Below, one piece after another: positions 61,610 through 64,000 of a stretch of 64,000 nt of DNA; position 1 is the stretch's first letter; every line of letters begins with the position of its first letter. Source of the stretch: an uncultured Lutibacter sp. (GTDB taxonomy: Bacteria; Bacteroidota; Bacteroidia; Flavobacteriales; Flavobacteriaceae); the NCBI RefSeq assembly GCF_947495725.1, contig NZ_CANLZZ010000002.1, positions 248,001-312,000 on the forward strand. The letters run 5' to 3'. The notes beneath the pieces are model-generated. The model saw only the letters and a program-made list of their open reading frames with translations, was not told the DNA's origin and searched no databases. The translations under genes and the position numbers were made by a program.

Positions 61610-62605
61610 ATGACTAAAATTACTGCAGCAATTACAGCCATGGGTAAATATTTACCAGAAGACGTTTTAACAAATAAAATGTTGGAGGAAATGGTAGATA
61701 CCAATGACGAGTGGATTACTACACGTACCGGAATCAAAGAAAGGCGAATTCTAAAAGGAGAAGGTTTAGGCACCTCTTATATGGCAATTAAAGCGGCCGA
61801 AGAATTAATTCAAAAGAAAAATTTAGATCCAACAGAAATAGAACTTGTATTAGTTGCCACAGCAACACCAGATATGCAAGCAGCTGCAACCGCTGCATAT
61901 GTTGCTACTGAAATTGGAGCAATAAATGCCTTCGGGTTCGACTTAGAAGCAGCTTGTTCTAGTTTTTTATATGGGATGTCCGTAGCATCCAGATATATTG
62001 AATCAGGTAAATACAAAAAAGTATTATTAATTGGTGCAGATAAATGTTCTTCAATGATTGATTATACAGATAGAGCTACTTGTATAATTTTTGGAGATGG
62101 AGCTGGTGCTGCTTTATTTGAACCTAATGAAGAAGGGCTAGGAGTTCAAGATGAATATTTAAGAAGTGATGGAGCAGGAAGAGAATTTTTAAGAGCGAAA
62201 GCTGGCGGCTCATGTTATCCTTATAACAAAGATACATTTGATAAAAGAGAACATTACGTATATCAAGAAGGGAAAACTGTTTTTAAAAATGCAGTTTTTA
62301 ATATGGCCGACGTTGCTGAAAAAATGTTAACTAGAAATAACTTGACAAAAGATGATGTTGCGTGGTTAGCAGCACACCAAGCAAATAAGCGTATTATTGA
62401 AGCAACAGCTAATAGAATAAAATTAGATAGCTCAAAAGTAATGATGAATATTCAAAATTACGGAAACACTACATCGGCTACACTACCATTGCTTATTGCC
62501 GATTACGAAAAACAATTAAAAAAAGGAGATAAAATAATTTTTGCCGCATTTGGAGGTGGATTTACTTGGGGGTCAATCTACCTAACTTGGGCATATAATT
62601 CTTAA
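61610..62605 (+). CDS. fabH: 3-oxoacyl-ACP synthase III
   Basis: The 331-residue initiation condensing enzyme has the triad Cys116 (DLEAACSSFLYGM), His256 (AWLAAHQANKRII) and Asn286 (NYGNTTSAT), with the N-terminal RTGIKERRI and the C-terminal GDKIIFAAFGGGFTWGS. It joins acetyl-CoA (or branched starter) to malonyl-ACP. It is 23 bases before accB, giving the order rpmF-fabH-accB-accC; no plsX lies between. Confidence 0.96.
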   Translation: MTKITAAITAMGKYLPEDVLTNKMLEEMVDTNDEWITTRTGIKERRILKGEGLGTSYMAIKAAEELIQKKNLDPTEIELVLVATATPDMQAAATAAYVATEIGAINAFGFDLEAACSSFLYGMSVASRYIESGKYKKVLLIGADKCSSMIDYTDRATCIIFGDGAGAALFEPNEEGLGVQDEYLRSDGAGREFLRAKAGGSCYPYNKDTFDKREHYVYQEGKTVFKNAVFNMADVAEKMLTRNNLTKDDVAWLAAHQANKRIIEATANRIKLDSSKVMMNIQNYGNTTSATLPLLIADYEKQLKKGDKIIFAAFGGGFTWGSIYLTWAYNS

Positions 62606-62628
62606 ATAACATTAACAACTAAAACTTA

Positions 62629-63117
62629 ATGAATATGGATTTAAAAGATATTCAAAATTTAATAAAATTTGTTGCCAAATCAGGTGCAAATGAGGTTAAA
62701 TTAGAAATGGAGGATATTAAAATCACCATTAAAACAGGAGCTGAAAAAACTGAAACTACTATTGTGCAACAAGCACCAATGGGTATGCCTCAAATGTCTC
62801 TTACACCACAAGTTGGAACATCAGCTCCGGTTGAAGCGGCTTCAACTGAAGATAAAGCTGATTCTGCTGAATCAAAATACATAGAAATTACTTCACCAAT
62901 TATTGGGACTTTTTATAGAAAACCTTCACCAGACAAGCCTGTTTTTGTTGAAGTAGGTGACAATGTAAGTCCAGATACAGTTGTGTGTATGGTTGAAGCT
63001 ATGAAATTATTCAACGAAATTGAAGCTGAAGTATCTGGGAAAATAGTTAAAATACTATTAGAAGATGGAACACCGGTTGAATTTGGACAGCCTCTATTTT
63101 TAGTTGATCCATCATAA
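62629..63117 (+). CDS. accB: Acetyl-CoA carboxylase biotin carboxyl carrier protein
   Basis: The 162-residue protein begins with LKDIQNLIKFVAKSGANEVKLEMEDIKITIK, continues through a Gln/Pro/Ala linker, and ends in the biotinyl domain ITSPIIGTFYRKPSPDKPVFVEVGDNVSPDTVVCMVEAMKLFNEIEAE, biotin on Lys126 of EAMKL. The ATG at 62629 or the one at 62635 could be used. It is followed after 79 bases by accC. Confidence 0.95.
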   Translation: MNMDLKDIQNLIKFVAKSGANEVKLEMEDIKITIKTGAEKTETTIVQQAPMGMPQMSLTPQVGTSAPVEAASTEDKADSAESKYIEITSPIIGTFYRKPSPDKPVFVEVGDNVSPDTVVCMVEAMKLFNEIEAEVSGKIVKILLEDGTPVEFGQPLFLVDPS

Positions 63118-63196
63118 TATAAATCCCAATTTTTAATTCTCAAAATCCATGTATTTATGGAATTTGTTATTTGATCATTGAAAATTAGAAGAATTT

Positions 63197-64000
63197 ATGT
63201 TTAAAAAAATATTAATAGCCAATAGAGGTGAAATAGCTTTAAGAGTTATTAGAACCTGTAAAGAAATTGGAGTAAAGACTGTAGCAGTTTATTCAACTGC
63301 AGATGCTGAAAGTTTACATGTTCGATTTGCCGATGAAGCAGTATGCATTGGACCACCAGCAAGTAGTGAATCTTATTTGAAAATGCAATCTATTTTAGCT
63401 GCAGCGGAAATTACCAATGCAGATGCAATACACCCAGGTTACGGTTTTTTATCCGAAAATGCTAAGTTTTCAAAACTTTGTGAAGAACATGGAATAAAAT
63501 TCATTGGAGCCTCAGCCGAAATGATAAGCCAAATGGGAGATAAAGCTTCAGCTCGTGCCACTATGAAAGCTGCAGGTGTGCCAACTATTCCTGGTTCAGA
63601 TGGAATTTTAGAAACTTTTGAGGAGGCGGAAACCTTAGCAAATGAAATGGGCTTTCCTGTGATGTTAAAAGCAACTGCTGGAGGAGGAGGAAAAGGAATG
63701 AGAGCCGTTTGGGAGAAAGATAAATTAAAAGAATTTTGGGATGCCGCAAGACAAGAAGCCTTTGCTTGTTTTGGAAATGATGGTATGTACATGGAAAAGT
63801 TGATTGAAGAACCTCGTCATATTGAAATTCAAATTATTGGAGATTCATTTGGAAAGGCCTGTCATTTATCAGAAAGAGATTGTTCTATTCAACGTCGTCA
63901 TCAAAAATTAACAGAGGAAGCACCTTCTCCGTTTATGACTCCTCAATTAAGAAAAAAAATGGGTGATGCAGCGGTTAAGGCAGCAGAATCTATTAAATAT
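63197..64000 (+). CDS. accC: Biotin carboxylase (C-terminus beyond window)
   Basis: The gene starts at ATG 63197 and is open to the window end (268 codons). It begins [26 protein letters not shown], the invariant start, then [26 protein letters not shown], and the ATP-grasp glycine loop [14 protein letters not shown], followed by [13 protein letters not shown] and [20 protein letters not shown]. It carboxylates the biotin of AccB using ATP and bicarbonate. It follows accB in one unit. Confidence 0.97.
   Translation, partial: MFKKILIANRGEIALRVIRTCKEIGVKTVAVYSTADAESLHVRFADEAVCIGPPASSESYLKMQSILAAAEITNADAIHPGYGFLSENAKFSKLCEEHGIKFIGASAEMISQMGDKASARATMKAAGVPTIPGSDGILETFEEAETLANEMGFPVMLKATAGGGGKGMRAVWEKDKLKEFWDAARQEAFACFGNDGMYMEKLIEEPRHIEIQIIGDSFGKACHLSERDCSIQRRHQKLTEEAPSPFMTPQLRKKMGDAAVKAAESIKY

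Noticed and set aside
1-64000. CRISPR arrays, insertion sequences, prophage or integrase genes
   Set aside because: No regular spaced repeats, transposase motifs, integrase or phage structural genes were found on either strand.

Overview
The window is AT-rich DNA (roughly one third G+C by eye) from a member of the Bacteroidota, most likely a marine Flavobacteriaceae. The evidence is the Bacteroidetes-type -7 promoter box (TAnnTTTG) before many genes, the near absence of Shine-Dalgarno sequences, the family-restricted proteins (DUF3098, PID-CTERM), the gene order yceD-rpmF-fabH-accB-accC, an SDR-type threonine dehydrogenase, and a sulfated-polysaccharide locus rich in S1 sulfatases and exo-glycosidases. 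The species cannot be named from the sequence.

Layout. 1-0.7 kb: end of a Gfo/Idh/MocA oxidoreductase. 0.8-7.9 kb: two divergent inorganic-carbon/anion cassettes. The left one is TetR regulator, SulP transporter and beta-carbonic anhydrase. The right one is a small membrane protein, a second SulP, a UspA protein and a second carbonic anhydrase. Three copies of the same 9-mer palindrome sit in the shared promoter region. 8-18.6 kb: housekeeping genes (dus, rbfA, a LolC/E-type permease, ftsX, DUF3098, uppP, truB, a BAX-inhibitor-like protein, a porin) and one gene broken by a nonsense codon (9.9-10.4 kb). 18.6-20.5 kb: meaB chaperone and a HAD phosphatase.

20.6-37.2 kb: an accessory carbohydrate island. 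A ten-gene leftward operon encodes a MR-type enolase dehydratase, an SDR, an aldo/keto reductase, a zinc-type dehydrogenase, a FucP permease, a tandem sugar mutarotase, GH29, a sulfatase, GH117 and GH43. Opposite it lie an AraC regulator, a second sulfatase and a beta-helix lipoprotein that resembles GH141. Together they should desulfate and trim oligosaccharides rich in L-fucose or L-galactose, import the sugar and oxidise it by a non-phosphorylating route. SusC/SusD, endo-lyases, a lactonase and the final cleaving enzyme are not in the window.

37.3-46.7 kb: two leftward operons encode both methylmalonyl-CoA mutase subunits and a methylmalonyl-CoA epimerase, a four-subunit Na+-pumping decarboxylase and a CoA-transferase. 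This is a nearly complete succinate/propionate interconversion module, with the mutase chaperone meaB on the far side of the island.

47-58.3 kb: threonine dehydrogenase, small lipoproteins, recX, a TetR-TolC-MFP-RND efflux operon with a clear inverted-repeat operator, and a polyprenyl synthase. 58.4-64 kb: a CAU-anticodon tRNA with a good promoter and terminator, a tiny PID-CTERM protein, ribE, pdxA, yceD, rpmF, fabH, accB and the start of accC. No CRISPR array, insertion sequence, prophage or rRNA gene was seen.
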